A stretch of DNA of 64,000 bases, from assembly GCA_946481345.1 (NCBI GenBank), contig CAMLMY010000002.1:57121-121120 (forward strand), read 5' to 3'. Under the pieces are notes generated by a model. It was given only the letters and a program-made list of their open reading frames with translations. It had not been told where the DNA came from and did not search any database. This stretch comes from an uncultured Gilliamella sp. (GTDB lineage Bacteria; Pseudomonadota; Gammaproteobacteria; Enterobacterales; Orbaceae). A program made the position numbers and the translations under genes. How positions within the stretch are numbered: the first letter of the stretch is position 1; each line of letters starts with the position of its first letter. Below are positions 28,146-39,497 of this stretch, piece by piece.

Positions 28146-31100
28146 ATGGTTTACTCTTATACCGAGAAAAAACGAATTCGTAAGAATTTTGGTAAGCGTC
28201 CACAAGTCTTGGATATACCGTATCTTCTTTCTATTCAACTTGATTCGTTCCAGAAATTTATTGAACAAGATCCAGAAGGTCAATATGGCTTAGAAGCCGC
28301 ATTTCGTTCAATATTTCCGATAAAAAGTTATAGTGGTAACGCTGAGTTACAATACGTGAGCTTTAAAATGGGCGAACCTGTGTTTGATGTTAAAGAATGT
28401 CAAATTAGGGGGATCACTTACTCAGCACCGTTGCGCGTAAAATTACGTTTAGTTATTTATGATAAAGATGCGCCAGAAGGAACAGTAAAAGATATTAAAG
28501 AGCAAGACGTCTACATGGGCGAAATCCCTTTAATGACGGACAATGGTACGTTTGTGATCAACGGTACTGAACGTGTAATCGTATCACAATTACATCGTAG
28601 TCCAGGTGTGTTCTTTGATAGTGATAAAGGTAAAACACACTCTTCTGGTAAAGTTTTATATAATGCTCGGATTATTCCTTATCGTGGCTCTTGGCTTGAT
28701 TTTGAATTTGATCCAAAAGATAATCTTTTTGCTCGTATTGACCGTCGTCGTAAACTTCCTGCAACAATCATTTTGCGTGCGTTAGGTTATGAAACTGAAG
28801 AAATTTTAGATATGTTCTTCGAAAAAACTATTTTCGAAGTGGGCAAATCAAAATTAAAAATGGATCTTGTGCCAGAGCGTTTACGTGGTGAAACAGCGTT
28901 ATTTGATATTGAATCAAAAGGCAAAGTTTACGCAGAAAAAGGTCGTCGTATTACAGCTCGTCATATTCGTGAGCTTGAAAAAGATAAAGTAACTAAGATC
29001 GATGTTCCAGTTGAATATATTGTTAATAAAGTATTAGCGAAAAATTATGTAAATCAAGAAACAGGTGAAGTTGTTGCTTTTGCTAATACACCAATTTCAC
29101 TAGAGCTATTGCTTGAATTAACTAATGCTGGCTATAAGAAAATCGAAACATTATTCACTAATGATTTAGATCATGGTGCATTTATTTCTGAAACCTTAAA
29201 TGTTGACTCTACTCGAGATCGACTAGGTGCATTAGTTGAAATTTATCGAATGATGCGTCCGGGTGAGCCACCAACAAAAGAAGCAGCTGAAGCTTTATTT
29301 GATAACTTATTCTTCTCTGATGAGCGTTATGACTTATCAGCAGTAGGTCGTATGAAGTTTAATCGTTCTTTAGGACGTGACGATATTGAAGGCGAAAGTG
29401 TCTTAACTAAAACTGATATCGTTGATGTAATGAAGAAATTGATCAGCATTCGTAATGGTCATGGTGAAGTCGATGATATCGATCACTTAGGTAACCGTCG
29501 TATCCGTAGTGTTGGTGAAATGGCAGAAAACCAATTCCGTATTGGTTTAGTGCGTGTAGAGCGTGCTGTAAAAGAACGTTTATCATTAGGTGACTTAGAT
29601 TCACTAATGCCACAAGATATGATTAATGCTAAACCAATTTCAGCAGCTATCCGCGAATTCTTTGGTTCAAGCCAATTATCTCAGTTTATGGATCAAAACA
29701 ATCCATTATCTGAAATTACGCATAAACGCCGTATTTCTGCATTAGGTCCAGGTGGTTTAACACGTGAACGAGCGGGCTTTGAAGTACGTGACGTACATCC
29801 TACTCATTATGGTCGTGTATGCCCGATTGAAACACCAGAAGGTCCAAACATCGGTTTGATTAACTCACTAGCGGTTTATTCTCGTACTAATGAGTATGGA
29901 TTCCTTGAGACTCCATACCGCCGAGTAGTTGATGGTGTGGTAACTGATGAAATTAACTATTTATCAGCAATTGACGAAAGTGAATTTGTTATTGCCCAGG
30001 CTAACTCAAATCTTGATGACGATGGTCGTTTTAAAGAAGATTTAGTGACTTGTCGTTTAAATGGTGAGTCTGGTTTATATAGTCCTGAACAAGTTCATTA
30101 TATGGACGTATCAACTCAACAAATCGTATCGGTTGGTGCTTCATTAATCCCATTCTTAGAACATGATGATGCGAACCGTGCATTGATGGGTGCAAACATG
30201 CAACGTCAAGCGGTACCAACATTAAAGGCAGAAAAACCATTTGTTGGTACAGGTATGGAACGTGCAGTAGCGGTTGACTCAGGTGTAACTGCAGTTGCTC
30301 GTCGTGGTGGTACAGTACAATATGTTGATGCATCACGCATTGTAATTAATGTTAACGATGATGAAATGTACGCTGGTGAAACAGGGATTGATATTTATAA
30401 TTTAACTAAATATACCCGTTCAAACCAAAATACCTGTATTAACCAAATTCCATGTGTGGAATTAGGTGAAAAAGTTGAGCGCGGTGATGTCCTTGCGGAT
30501 GGTCCATCAACTGACTTAGGTGAGTTGGCTTTAGGTCAAAACATGCGTGTGGCATTCATGCCATGGAATGGTTATAACTTTGAGGATTCTATTTTAGTTT
30601 CTGAAAAAGTGGTACAAGATGATCGTTTCACTTCGATTCATATTCAAGAATTATCTTGTGTATCTCGTGATACTAAACTAGGTGCAGAAGAAATTACCGC
30701 AGATATTCCAAATGTTGGTGAAGCGGCTCTTTCTAAACTAGATGAATCAGGTATTGTTTATATTGGTGCTGAAGTTAAAGGTGGCGATATTCTGGTTGGT
30801 AAAGTAACACCAAAAGGTGAAACACAATTAACACCAGAAGAAAAATTACTACGCGCTATTTTTGGTGAAAAAGCGTCAGATGTTAAAGATACTTCACTTC
30901 GTGTACCAAATGGTGTTTCAGGTACAGTTATTGATGTTCAAGTCTTTACTCGTGATGGTGTACAGAAAGATAAACGTGCACTTGAAATTGAAGAGATGCA
31001 ACTTAAACAAGTTCGCAAAGACTTAACAGAAGAACTTAAAATCCTTGAAGCAGCATTATTTGCTCGTATTCGTGATGTATTGATTTCTGGTGGCATTAAA

Positions 31101-32174
31101 GCAGAAAAATTAGATGCGTTACCACGTGAAAAATGGTTAACCATTGGTATTGCCGATGAAAGTAAGCAAGCTCAATTAGAGCAACTAGCTGAACAACACG
31201 AAGAAATTAAAGCTGAGTTTAACAAAAAACTTGAAGCTAAACGAATGAAGATCACTCAAGGTGATGATTTACAACCTGGTGTACTCAAAATCGTTAAAGT
31301 TTACTTAGCTGTTAAACGTCAAATTCAGCCTGGTGATAAGATGGCTGGTCGTCATGGTAACAAAGGGGTTATCTCTAAAATCAACCCAATTGAAGATATG
31401 CCATATGATGATAAAGGTCGCCCAGTAGATATCGTATTGAATCCTCTTGGTGTTCCTTCTCGTATGAATATCGGTCAGATTTTAGAAACTCACTTGGGTA
31501 TGGCAGCGAAAGGTATTGGTCAGAAGATCGATGCAATGCTAAAAGAACAGCAAGAGTTAGCTAAATTACGTGATTTCATCCAAAAAGCTTATGACCTTGG
31601 TTTAGGTGCAGCACAAAAAGTAAATGTTGCTGAATTTACCGATCAGGAAGTGATGACATTGGCGCAAAATTTACGTAATGGTATGCCACTTGCAACACCG
31701 GTATTTGATGGTGCAAAAGAGCAAGAAATTAAAGCATTACTTGAACTTGGTGATTTACCAACTTCAGGTCAAATTACCTTGTATGATGGACGTACCGGTG
31801 AACAATTTGAACGTCCAGTAACTGTAGGTTATATGTACATGTTGAAATTGAATCACTTAGTTGATGATAAGATGCATGCCCGTTCTACAGGTTCATATAG
31901 TCTGGTTACTCAACAACCATTGGGTGGTAAAGCTCAATTTGGTGGTCAACGTTTCGGTGAGATGGAAGTATGGGCACTTGAAGCATATGGTGCAGCTTAT
32001 ACCTTACAAGAAATGTTAACTGTTAAATCAGATGATGTGAACGGTCGTACTAAGATGTATAAAAATATTGTAGATGGTGATCATCGTATGGAACCTGCGA
32101 TCCCTGAATCATTTAACGTATTGTTAAAAGAGATTCGTTCGTTAGGTATTAATATCGAGTTAGATGAAGAGTAA
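28146..32174 (+). CDS. rpoB: RNA polymerase subunit beta
   Basis: This is the 1342-residue catalytic beta subunit, the same length as in E. coli. The rifampicin region reads as wild type ([31 protein letters not shown]), so drug sensitivity is expected. Other marks include the switch and active-site segments [40 protein letters not shown] and the C-terminal clamp segment [21 protein letters not shown]. The ATG follows AGTTGAGGAACTA. rpoC lies 90 bases downstream. Confidence 0.99.
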   Translation: MVYSYTEKKRIRKNFGKRPQVLDIPYLLSIQLDSFQKFIEQDPEGQYGLEAAFRSIFPIKSYSGNAELQYVSFKMGEPVFDVKECQIRGITYSAPLRVKLRLVIYDKDAPEGTVKDIKEQDVYMGEIPLMTDNGTFVINGTERVIVSQLHRSPGVFFDSDKGKTHSSGKVLYNARIIPYRGSWLDFEFDPKDNLFARIDRRRKLPATIILRALGYETEEILDMFFEKTIFEVGKSKLKMDLVPERLRGETALFDIESKGKVYAEKGRRITARHIRELEKDKVTKIDVPVEYIVNKVLAKNYVNQETGEVVAFANTPISLELLLELTNAGYKKIETLFTNDLDHGAFISETLNVDSTRDRLGALVEIYRMMRPGEPPTKEAAEALFDNLFFSDERYDLSAVGRMKFNRSLGRDDIEGESVLTKTDIVDVMKKLISIRNGHGEVDDIDHLGNRRIRSVGEMAENQFRIGLVRVERAVKERLSLGDLDSLMPQDMINAKPISAAIREFFGSSQLSQFMDQNNPLSEITHKRRISALGPGGLTRERAGFEVRDVHPTHYGRVCPIETPEGPNIGLINSLAVYSRTNEYGFLETPYRRVVDGVVTDEINYLSAIDESEFVIAQANSNLDDDGRFKEDLVTCRLNGESGLYSPEQVHYMDVSTQQIVSVGASLIPFLEHDDANRALMGANMQRQAVPTLKAEKPFVGTGMERAVAVDSGVTAVARRGGTVQYVDASRIVINVNDDEMYAGETGIDIYNLTKYTRSNQNTCINQIPCVELGEKVERGDVLADGPSTDLGELALGQNMRVAFMPWNGYNFEDSILVSEKVVQDDRFTSIHIQELSCVSRDTKLGAEEITADIPNVGEAALSKLDESGIVYIGAEVKGGDILVGKVTPKGETQLTPEEKLLRAIFGEKASDVKDTSLRVPNGVSGTVIDVQVFTRDGVQKDKRALEIEEMQLKQVRKDLTEELKILEAALFARIRDVLISGGIKAEKLDALPREKWLTIGIADESKQAQLEQLAEQHEEIKAEFNKKLEAKRMKITQGDDLQPGVLKIVKVYLAVKRQIQPGDKMAGRHGNKGVISKINPIEDMPYDDKGRPVDIVLNPLGVPSRMNIGQILETHLGMAAKGIGQKIDAMLKEQQELAKLRDFIQKAYDLGLGAAQKVNVAEFTDQEVMTLAQNLRNGMPLATPVFDGAKEQEIKALLELGDLPTSGQITLYDGRTGEQFERPVTVGYMYMLKLNHLVDDKMHARSTGSYSLVTQQPLGGKAQFGGQRFGEMEVWALEAYGAAYTLQEMLTVKSDDVNGRTKMYKNIVDGDHRMEPAIPESFNVLLKEIRSLGINIELDEE

Positions 32175-32264
32175 TCTTAGCTAACTAAAATGATTTCTAT
32201 TTATAGGGATAACTTATCAGTAATGATAAGTTATCTAATTGGTTTAACTCCATAGGAGTCAATT

Positions 32265-35200
32265 GTGAAAGACTTACTAAAGTTTCTAAAAGCACAAACA
32301 AAAACTGAAGATTTTGATGCTATCAAGATAGGCCTTGCCTCTCCTGATATGATTCGTTCATGGTCTTTTGGTGAAGTTAAAAAACCTGAAACAATTAACT
32401 ATCGTACGTTTAAACCTGAACGTGATGGATTGTTTTGTGCGCGTATTTTCGGGCCAGTTAAAGATTATGAATGTTTGTGTGGAAAATATAAACGTTTAAA
32501 ACACCGTGGTGTTATTTGTGAAAAATGTGGTGTAGAAGTCACACAAGCGAAAGTACGTCGTGAACGTATGGGCCACATTGAACTTGCATCACCAACTGCA
32601 CATATTTGGTTTTTAAAATCATTACCATCTCGTATTGGTTTATTACTTGATATGCCACTTCGTGATATTGAACGTGTACTTTATTTTGAATCATTTATGG
32701 TTCTTGATGGAGGCATGACAAATTTAGATCGTGGACAAATCTTAACCGAAGAACAGTATTTAGATGCGTTAGAAGAGTTCGGTGATGAGTTTGATGCACG
32801 CATGGGTGCAGAAGCTATTCAAGAATTATTACGTAATATTGATGTTCAAGCTGAATGTGAAGCATTACGTGATGAACTCTCAACCACTAATTCTGAAACA
32901 AAACGTAAAAAGTTAACCAAAAGAATTAAGATTATTGAAGCATTTATCCAATCAGAAAATAAGCCTGAATGGATGATCTTAAATGTGTTACCTGTGTTGC
33001 CACCAGATTTACGACCATTAGTACCACTTGATGGCGGTCGTTTTGCAACATCAGACTTAAATGATTTATATCGTCGTGTTATCAACCGTAATAATCGTTT
33101 AAAACGTTTATTAGATTTAGCTGCACCAGATATTATTGTACGTAACGAAAAACGTATGCTACAAGAATCTGTAGACGCATTATTAGATAATGGTCGTCGT
33201 GGTCGTGCAATCACTGGTTCAAACAAACGACCATTAAAATCACTTGCCGATATGATTAAAGGTAAGCAAGGTCGTTTCCGTCAAAACCTATTAGGTAAAC
33301 GTGTAGACTATTCAGGCCGTTCAGTAATTACTGTTGGTCCATACTTACGTTTACATCAATGTGGTTTACCGAAGAAAATGGCTCTTGAGCTATTTAAACC
33401 ATTTATCTACGGTAAATTAGAACGTCGTGGTTATGCAACAACCATTAAAGCTGCTAAGAAGATGGTTGAACGTGAAGATGCAATTGTTTGGGATATCTTA
33501 GATGAGGTTATTCGTGAACATCCGGTATTATTAAACCGTGCACCAACACTTCACAGACTTGGTATTCAGGCGTTTGAACCTATCCTAATTGAAGGTAAAG
33601 CGATCCAATTGCACCCATTAGTTTGTGCGGCATTTAATGCTGACTTCGATGGTGACCAAATGGCGGTTCACGTTCCATTAACGTTAGAAGCACAATTAGA
33701 AGCGCGTGCGTTAATGATGTCAACCAACAATATTCTTTCACCAGCAAGTGGTGAACCTATTATCGTTCCATCTCAGGACGTGGTATTAGGTCTTTACTAT
33801 ATGACTCGTGATAAAGTCAATGCTAAAGGTGAAGGCATGGTATTAACTGGTCCTAAAGAAGCAGAAAAACTGTATCGTTTAGGTCTAGTTGAATTACATG
33901 CTAAAGTTAAAGTACGTATAACTGAAAGTCATCGTAACAGTATTGGTGAGTGGGAAGATACGACTTCTGTAATTGATACTACTGTTGGTCGAGCTATCTT
34001 ATGGTTAATTATGCCTAAAGGTATGAGCTTCTCAGTTATCAATCAACCGCTTGGTAAAAAAGCGATTTCACGAATTTTAAATATTTGTTATCGCCAATTG
34101 GGCATGAAAGAAACTGTTATTTTAGCTGACCAAGTTATGTATACCGGCTTTGCTTATGCAGCTCGTTCTGGTGTATCGGTTGGTATTGATGATATGGAAA
34201 TTCCTGCTAAGAAATTACAAATTATCAATGAAGCTGAAATCGAAGTTGCGGAAATTCAAGAACAGTTCCAATCAGGTTTAGTGACTGCAGGTGAACGTTA
34301 TAACAAAGTTATCGATATTTGGGCAGCAGCTAATGAGCGTGTTGCTAAAGCGATGATGGATAACTTATCAACTGAAAAAGTGATTAACCGAGAAGGTGAA
34401 GAAGAAGTTCAATCTTCATTTAATAGCATCTATATGATGGCCGACTCTGGTGCTCGTGGTTCTGCAGCTCAGATTCGTCAGTTAGCGGGTATGCGTGGTT
34501 TGATGGCTAAACCAGATGGTTCAATCATCGAAACGCCAATTACGGCAAACTTCCGTGAAGGATTAAACGTACTTCAATACTTTATCTCGACCCATGGTGC
34601 GCGTAAAGGTCTTGCTGATACCGCATTGAAAACAGCGAACTCAGGTTACTTAACTCGTCGTTTAGTTGATGTGGCTCAAGATTTAGTTGTTATTGAAGAT
34701 GACTGTGGCACGTTAGAAGGTGTGGTAATGACACCTGTGATTGAAGGTGGTGATGTTAAAGAACCATTACGTGAACGTGTATTAGGTCGTGTAACAGCTG
34801 AAGACGTATTAAAACCAGGTAGTGCGGATATTTTAATCCCTCGCAATACATTACTTGATGAAAGTTATTGTGATCTACTTGAACAAGAATCTGTAGATAG
34901 CGTTAAAGTTCGTTCAGTAGTTTCGTGTGATACTGATTTTGGTGTTTGTGCGAAATGTTATGGACGTGACTTAGCTCGTGGTCACTTAGTGAACAAAGGT
35001 GAAGCTATCGGTGTTATCGCTGCTCAATCAATCGGTGAACCAGGTACACAGTTAACCATGCGTACGTTCCATATCGGTGGTGCGGCATCTCGAGCAGCAG
35101 CAGAATCTAGTGTTCAAGTTAAAAACAAAGGTAGTATTAAACTGACTAATGCTAAATTTGTAACTAACCCAGATCAGAAACTAGTTATTACTTCACGTAA

Positions 35201-36485
35201 TGCTGAATTAACTATTATTGATGAATTAGGTCGAATGAAAGAAACTTATAAAGTTCCTTATGGCTCGATTCTAACTAAAGGTAATGGTGCAACTGTTGAT
35301 GCTGGTGAAACGGTAGCAAACTGGGATCCGCATACAATGCCAGTTATTTCGGAAGCGAAAGGTTTTGTTCGTTTTGTTGATATGATCGATGGCCAAACCA
35401 TTACTCGTCAAACTGATGAGTTAACAGGTTTATCATCTATCGTAATCTTAGATGTAGCAGAACGTACTGGTGTTGGTAAAGATCTACGTCCAGCAATTAA
35501 AATTGTTGATGCTAAAGGTAATGATATCTTTGTGGCAGGTACAGAAATGCTTGCGCAGTACTTCTTACCAGGTAAAGCATTAGTACAATTAGAAGATGGT
35601 GCGGAAATTAATGTTGGTGATACACTTGCACGGATTCCACAAGCATCTGTAGGTACTAAAGATATCACCGGTGGTTTACCTCGAGTAGCTGATTTATTTG
35701 AAGCTCGTAAACCTAAAGAGCCGGCAATTCTTGCTGAAATTGATGGTATTATCTCATTCGGTAAAGAAACTAAAGGTAAACGTCGCTTAATTATCACTCC
35801 ACTAGATGGTAGTGAACCATATGAAGAGATGATTCCAAAATGGCGTCAACTTAACGTATTCGAAGGCGAACAAGTTGGCCGTGGTGATGTGATTTCTGAT
35901 GGTCCTGAATCAGCACATGATATTTTACGTCTACGTGGTGTTAATGCAGTAACTCGTTATATTGTGAATGAAGTTCAAGAAGTTTATCGTTTACAAGGTG
36001 TAAAAATTAACGATAAACATATTGAAGTTATTGTTCGTCAAATGTTACGTAAAGCAACTGTTATTCATCCTGGTGGTTCTCGTTTACTTGATGGTGAACA
36101 ACTTGAAGTTTCACGCTTGAAGATTATTAATCGTGAGCTTGAAGCACAAGGTAAAGAACCAATTGTTTACTTGCATGATTTGCTTGGTATTACTAAAGCA
36201 TCACTTACTACTGAGTCATTTATTTCTGCGGCATCGTTCCAAGAAACGACTCGCGTATTAACTGAAGCAGCAGTTGCAGGTAAAAATGATGAACTTCGTG
36301 GTCTGAAAGAAAACGTTATTGTTGGTCGCTTAATTCCAGCTGGTACTGGTTATGCATATCATAAAGAGCGTTTGCGTAAACGCGCAATGCCATCTGATGA
36401 TGCAATTCAACCAACAACTGTTTCAGCTGAGGAAGCTACAGCTAACTTAGCGGAATTATTGAATTCAGCAGAAGAAAATCAATAG
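32265..36485 (+). CDS. rpoC: RNA polymerase subunit beta'
   Basis: This 1406-residue catalytic subunit starts at GTG (as in E. coli) after CATAGGAGTCAATT. It shows the N-terminal zinc finger ([20 protein letters not shown]), the clamp-helix sigma contact region, the catalytic [12 protein letters not shown] with three Asp binding Mg, the trigger loop region ([17 protein letters not shown]) and the second zinc site ([16 protein letters not shown]). It ends at a strong terminator. Confidence 0.99.
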   Translation: MKDLLKFLKAQTKTEDFDAIKIGLASPDMIRSWSFGEVKKPETINYRTFKPERDGLFCARIFGPVKDYECLCGKYKRLKHRGVICEKCGVEVTQAKVRRERMGHIELASPTAHIWFLKSLPSRIGLLLDMPLRDIERVLYFESFMVLDGGMTNLDRGQILTEEQYLDALEEFGDEFDARMGAEAIQELLRNIDVQAECEALRDELSTTNSETKRKKLTKRIKIIEAFIQSENKPEWMILNVLPVLPPDLRPLVPLDGGRFATSDLNDLYRRVINRNNRLKRLLDLAAPDIIVRNEKRMLQESVDALLDNGRRGRAITGSNKRPLKSLADMIKGKQGRFRQNLLGKRVDYSGRSVITVGPYLRLHQCGLPKKMALELFKPFIYGKLERRGYATTIKAAKKMVEREDAIVWDILDEVIREHPVLLNRAPTLHRLGIQAFEPILIEGKAIQLHPLVCAAFNADFDGDQMAVHVPLTLEAQLEARALMMSTNNILSPASGEPIIVPSQDVVLGLYYMTRDKVNAKGEGMVLTGPKEAEKLYRLGLVELHAKVKVRITESHRNSIGEWEDTTSVIDTTVGRAILWLIMPKGMSFSVINQPLGKKAISRILNICYRQLGMKETVILADQVMYTGFAYAARSGVSVGIDDMEIPAKKLQIINEAEIEVAEIQEQFQSGLVTAGERYNKVIDIWAAANERVAKAMMDNLSTEKVINREGEEEVQSSFNSIYMMADSGARGSAAQIRQLAGMRGLMAKPDGSIIETPITANFREGLNVLQYFISTHGARKGLADTALKTANSGYLTRRLVDVAQDLVVIEDDCGTLEGVVMTPVIEGGDVKEPLRERVLGRVTAEDVLKPGSADILIPRNTLLDESYCDLLEQESVDSVKVRSVVSCDTDFGVCAKCYGRDLARGHLVNKGEAIGVIAAQSIGEPGTQLTMRTFHIGGAASRAAAESSVQVKNKGSIKLTNAKFVTNPDQKLVITSRNAELTIIDELGRMKETYKVPYGSILTKGNGATVDAGETVANWDPHTMPVISEAKGFVRFVDMIDGQTITRQTDELTGLSSIVILDVAERTGVGKDLRPAIKIVDAKGNDIFVAGTEMLAQYFLPGKALVQLEDGAEINVGDTLARIPQASVGTKDITGGLPRVADLFEARKPKEPAILAEIDGIISFGKETKGKRRLIITPLDGSEPYEEMIPKWRQLNVFEGEQVGRGDVISDGPESAHDILRLRGVNAVTRYIVNEVQEVYRLQGVKINDKHIEVIVRQMLRKATVIHPGGSRLLDGEQLEVSRLKIINRELEAQGKEPIVYLHDLLGITKASLTTESFISAASFQETTRVLTEAAVAGKNDELRGLKENVIVGRLIPAGTGYAYHKERLRKRAMPSDDAIQPTTVSAEEATANLAELLNSAEENQ

Positions 36486-36507
36486 ATTTTAGATAAATCG
36501 ACTAAAG

Positions 36508-36538
36508 TAGCACGTGTTATCACGTGCTATTTTTTTTG
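36508..36538 (+). terminator. Intrinsic terminator of the rpoBC operon
   Basis: TAGCACGTG (36508-36516) pairs perfectly with 36521-36529 over a 4-base loop, followed by nine T. Confidence 0.93.
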
Positions 36539-36569
36539 TCGAGTGTATGAGGTATGAAAGGAGTATTAG

Positions 36570-36881
36570 ATGTATATTGTAATGAATCGTTTTAAAATTA
36601 AGTTAGGTAGTGAAGACACTTTTATTGAAATATGGCGTAATCGTGATAGTCATTTAAAAGAGATGAAAGGTTTTAATCGTTTTTATTTTCTTAAAGGAAA
36701 AACTTATGAAGATTACACATTGTTTTCATCATATGCCGAATGGGAATCAAAACAAGATTTTGAAAATTGGGTTAATTCTGCTCATTTCAAACATACTCAC
36801 CGTAATACAGATAGCCGTCCAAATAACGCAGATATCTATTTTGAACCGGCTCAACTTGAATGTTTTGAAGTCATTATCTAA
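36570..36881 (+). CDS. IsdG/HmoA-like haem monooxygenase (ABM domain)
   Basis: This 103-residue protein forms a single antibiotic-biosynthesis-monooxygenase (ferredoxin-like) fold. The residues used by IsdG-type haem oxygenases are in register: Asn6, Trp67 and His77, with the ten-residue Trp-to-His spacing of IsdG (NWVNSAHFKHTH). It may therefore degrade haem to release iron in the cytosol; other ABM proteins have different or unknown roles. The ATG follows GAAAGGAGTATTAG. It stands alone after the rpoC terminator, and no Fur box was seen. Confidence 0.72.
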   Translation: MYIVMNRFKIKLGSEDTFIEIWRNRDSHLKEMKGFNRFYFLKGKTYEDYTLFSSYAEWESKQDFENWVNSAHFKHTHRNTDSRPNNADIYFEPAQLECFEVII

Positions 36882-37242
36882 GTAATTTTTAAACTAAAAA
36901 ATCAAATTTAAAAATAAGCATTGTGAGCAATACCAATAAAAAATTACCGATGATAATTCTTCGCAAATTACATAAAAAAAGATATAATCAAATAAAATTA
37001 CATGAGCATAACATCTATTAAAGAAGGCGATCAGCCCATGTAAGTTAAGTCCATTATCTAAAAGTCTCTTCTTTATATTTTATAGTTCATAATTATTTTT
37101 ATAAAAAGTTGTAAAAATATATTCTTCAATTAAGCATTATAAGTTTGTTAGTAACCAAATTTTTAGGCTACTGGTTAGTATTTTCTAATTATCATTGCTT
37201 TTTTAAGTTATTTGAAAGTTTAACTATTTACAGGGGCTTGCC
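36882..37242 (+). other. 361-base intergenic region with promoter and structured leader
   Basis: This A/T-rich gap holds a promoter-like TTCGCA - 17 bases - TATAAT (36960-36988). Downstream are a 13-codon open frame (37002-37043, MSITSIKEGDQPM, no ribosome-binding site) and two interleaved complementary pairs: 36998-37004 with 37037-37043, and 37020-37026 with 37068-37074 (the latter followed by ATATTTT). It could be a long lemA leader or a small RNA; neither is established. Confidence 0.4.
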
Positions 37243-37842
37243 ATGAAATCGAAATTACTATTGCTTATTCTTATTTTAATCATTGTTGGTGGATTTTTCT
37301 TTTTTAAAGACTATAACAGTATTCAAACTCAAGACGAAAAAGTTGCTGCATCTTGGTCGGAAGTGATTAATCAGTATAAACGTCGAGCAGATTTAGTTCC
37401 GAATCTTGTCAATACAGTAAAAGGATATGCAACTCATGAAAAAGATGTTTTTACTCAGGTAACAGATGCGAGAGCGAAAGTGGGTTCGATCCAAATTAAT
37501 GCAGATCAACTTAGCGATCCCGCTTTATTCTCAAAATTCCAACAAGCCCAATCAGAATTAAGTTCCGCATTAAGTCGCTTAATTGCGGTTAGTGAAAATT
37601 ACCCAGAACTTAAAGCAAACACACTTTATCAAGATTTAATGAGCCAATTGGAAGGTACTGAAAACCGGATAACGGTTGCTAGAGGTCGATATATAGAAAC
37701 AGTACAATCATTTAATACTTATATTCGTCAATTACCAACCAAATGGATTGCAAATGTTATAGGGGTACAACCAAAACAACAGTTTACGGTTGAAAATGAA
37801 CAACAAATTTCTAATCCACCAGCAGTCAATTTTGGACAATAA
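37243..37842 (+). CDS. lemA: LemA family protein
   Basis: This 199-residue protein has one N-terminal membrane anchor (about 4-21), then the LemA helical bundle with the typical YNSIQTQDEKVAASWSEVINQYKRRADLVPNLV opening (split across about residues 24-57) and RGRYIETVQSFNTYIRQLPTKW. The bulk probably faces the periplasm. Function is not established, but LemA genes commonly pair with TPM-domain genes, as here (5-base gap). It follows CAGGGGCTTGCC. Confidence 0.92.
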   Translation: MKSKLLLLILILIIVGGFFFFKDYNSIQTQDEKVAASWSEVINQYKRRADLVPNLVNTVKGYATHEKDVFTQVTDARAKVGSIQINADQLSDPALFSKFQQAQSELSSALSRLIAVSENYPELKANTLYQDLMSQLEGTENRITVARGRYIETVQSFNTYIRQLPTKWIANVIGVQPKQQFTVENEQQISNPPAVNFGQ

Positions 37843-37847
37843 ACATA

Positions 37848-38765
37848 ATGAAAAAATATTATCTGCTCTTTTGTTTACTGTTTTTTAGTGCTGTAAGTTA
37901 TGCATTAACTGAAATTCCAACATTTGATCGCCGTATTATTGATACATCAGATACTTTAGAACCATCACAAATAGATGATTTGGAATCAAGCTTGATTACT
38001 TTTGAAAAAACGCGAACTGATGGTGCACAGATCGCGGTATTAATGATCCCCAAACTCGATAATGAAACGGTTGAACAGTATGCTGATAGGGTGTTTATTA
38101 AGTGGAAAATAGGTAAAAAAGAGCAAGATAATGGTATTTTATTATTAATTGTTAAAGATGATAAGTTGATGCGAATCGAAGTTGGTTATGGTTTTGAAGG
38201 CATCATTACCGACTTAATTGCTAGTCATATCATTCGTGAACAATTAGTGCCACAATTTAGACAAAATAACTATTATCAAGGTATACATGATGCGCTTTCA
38301 GTTTTAATTAATAAGTTGAATGATCCTCAACAGGTACCAGCGACTAATAGTGATCCAGATCTCAAAACGGTACTTGCTGGTGATTTTGGTGCCAATTTAT
38401 TTAGTTATGGATTAGCATCCTTTTTTATTTGTTTCACTATTGCTAGCTTATTTTCGATTACTTCCTCTAAACGTAGTGCTAGCCGAAGTTTAGGTACTGG
38501 TTTACTAAATGGTATATCAGTTGGCGGTTTTACTTTGTTCAATGGTTATTCATTACATATTGTCTTACCTCTAATATTTTTAGCATTTGTTGCCAGTGCG
38601 ATTTTAAGTGGAATTTTAACTATGAGTGGCGGTAGCGGACGTGGTGGTCGAGGAGGCGGTTTCGGTGGGGGTAATGGTGGTGGTTTTGGCGGAGGTTCAT
38701 TCGGCGGATTTGGTGGTGGAGGCGGTGGCCGTAGTGGTGGCGGCGGTGCCTCTGGCAGCTGGTAA
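37848..38765 (+). CDS. TPM-domain membrane protein (YgcG family)
   Basis: This 305-residue protein has a signal peptide (about 1-19, ending VSYA), a TPM domain (about 25-165) with IIDTSDTLEPSQIDDLE, DNGILLLIVKDDKLMRIEVGYG and GIITD, then two or three membrane helices and a Gly-rich tail ending SGGGGASGSW. TPM domains have been linked to photosystem repair in plants and to phosphatase-like activity; the bacterial role is open. It is coupled to lemA. Confidence 0.9.
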   Translation: MKKYYLLFCLLFFSAVSYALTEIPTFDRRIIDTSDTLEPSQIDDLESSLITFEKTRTDGAQIAVLMIPKLDNETVEQYADRVFIKWKIGKKEQDNGILLLIVKDDKLMRIEVGYGFEGIITDLIASHIIREQLVPQFRQNNYYQGIHDALSVLINKLNDPQQVPATNSDPDLKTVLAGDFGANLFSYGLASFFICFTIASLFSITSSKRSASRSLGTGLLNGISVGGFTLFNGYSLHIVLPLIFLAFVASAILSGILTMSGGSGRGGRGGGFGGGNGGGFGGGSFGGFGGGGGGRSGGGGASGSW

Positions 38766-38865
38766 ACTTTCTTAAAAAGTACCAAAAGAAATTGACAATT
38801 TACTTTTTTAACAAAAATACCACTTAGGTTTATAGCCTCGATAACAAAAATAACTATCTGTGCTT

Positions 38866-38894
38866 GAAAAATTTTGAGGAGAGGGGGTTTTTTA
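38866..38894 (+). repeat. Flanking inverted repeat, left copy
   Basis: AAAAATTTTGAGGA (38867-38880), a G-rich block and a T-run match, in inverted orientation, the copy at 46692-46720. The two share 14 identical bases, then a G4-T6 block separated by a 2-3 base variable part. They bracket the nine-gene operon. Confidence 0.5.
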
Positions 38895-39004
38895 TATCAT
38901 AAAAATTTATTAATGATACTTTTAAGTAATAGTTTGTTTAAATTTAAAATCAATTTAGTTAATCTTCAATTACATCCTACATAATAATCCTTGTTTACAA
39001 TAGC

Positions 39005-39087
39005 TTTTAGCCTGCCTGACAATAAATTTCCTTTTGCAATAGGAAAAAGTCTCTCTCCACATTGATAATTATTTCCTTTAGGCTAAG
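39005..39087 (+). promoter_or_regulatory. Structured leader of the accessory operon
   Basis: TTAGCCT (39007-39013) is complementary to AGGCTAA (39080-39086) and could close an 80-base element. Inside, AGGAAA (39041-39046) can pair either with TTTCCT at 39027-39032 or with TTTCCT at 39072-39077, giving two exclusive folds. It ends 30 bases before the first gene. A regulatory RNA role is inferred from complementarity only. Confidence 0.4.
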
Positions 39088-39116
39088 TCATCTTAAAAAG
39101 AAACAAGAGAATTAGA

Positions 39117-39452
39117 ATGACTATGGCACAAATACAATTCCGTATGATCGAAGATGATTTAGATCCCGAAGTTGTGACTGCGCAAACGATAGAAATTATT
39201 AATCGTTGGTTGACTGATCATCAAATATCCCAAAATGACGTGCAAAAAGCGATGTTGTTATCACATGTTAAAGCAATGGTTGAAAGAGCGAAAACGCTAG
39301 AAAAATTACCTGAGGTTGATCCTTCTTTATTTGATGAGCTCTCAGAGCAATCCTTAATGCTTGCACGTAAAACCATACAATTATTCAATAGTCTACCAAT
39401 GGAAGAGGCTTATTTACTGGCTGTTCATTATGAAGTAGCTATAGCAAATTAA
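39117..39452 (+). CDS. Free-standing PRD-domain protein
   Basis: This 111-residue protein is essentially one PTS regulation domain. The two phosphorylatable histidines are in register: His50 in SHVKAMVER (His seven before Arg) and His104 in YLLAVHYEVA. It has no DNA- or RNA-binding domain, so it probably senses PTS phosphorylation and acts on a partner such as the regulator encoded at the end of the operon. E. coli YhfY is another stand-alone PRD protein next to an uncharacterised transporter. It is the first gene of the operon. Confidence 0.78.
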   Translation: MTMAQIQFRMIEDDLDPEVVTAQTIEIINRWLTDHQISQNDVQKAMLLSHVKAMVERAKTLEKLPEVDPSLFDELSEQSLMLARKTIQLFNSLPMEEAYLLAVHYEVAIAN

Positions 39453-39497
39453 ACGAATTAATAAATTTAAAAAACAATAATTGATAGGAGCATAATT

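Larger units (their letters stand above)
38766..39116 (+). other. 351-base upstream region of the accessory operon
   Basis: A TTGACA lies at 38792-38797, but the hexamers 16-18 bases later are poor. The region also holds one copy of the flanking repeat (38866-38894) and a structured leader (39005-39087), both listed separately. The operon promoter could not be fixed. Confidence 0.4.

Noticed and set aside
38625..38760. GGT/GGC-rich stretch as a possible tandem repeat element
   Set aside because: It is coding sequence for the low-complexity Gly-rich tail that is normal for TPM/YgcG proteins.
38546..38785. Proline-rich frame on the minus strand
   Set aside because: It is the complement of the Gly-rich tail of the TPM-domain protein.
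38792..38797. TTGACA as the definite promoter of the accessory operon
   Set aside because: The -35 is perfect but no acceptable -10 lies 16-18 bases downstream, so a promoter call would be a guess.
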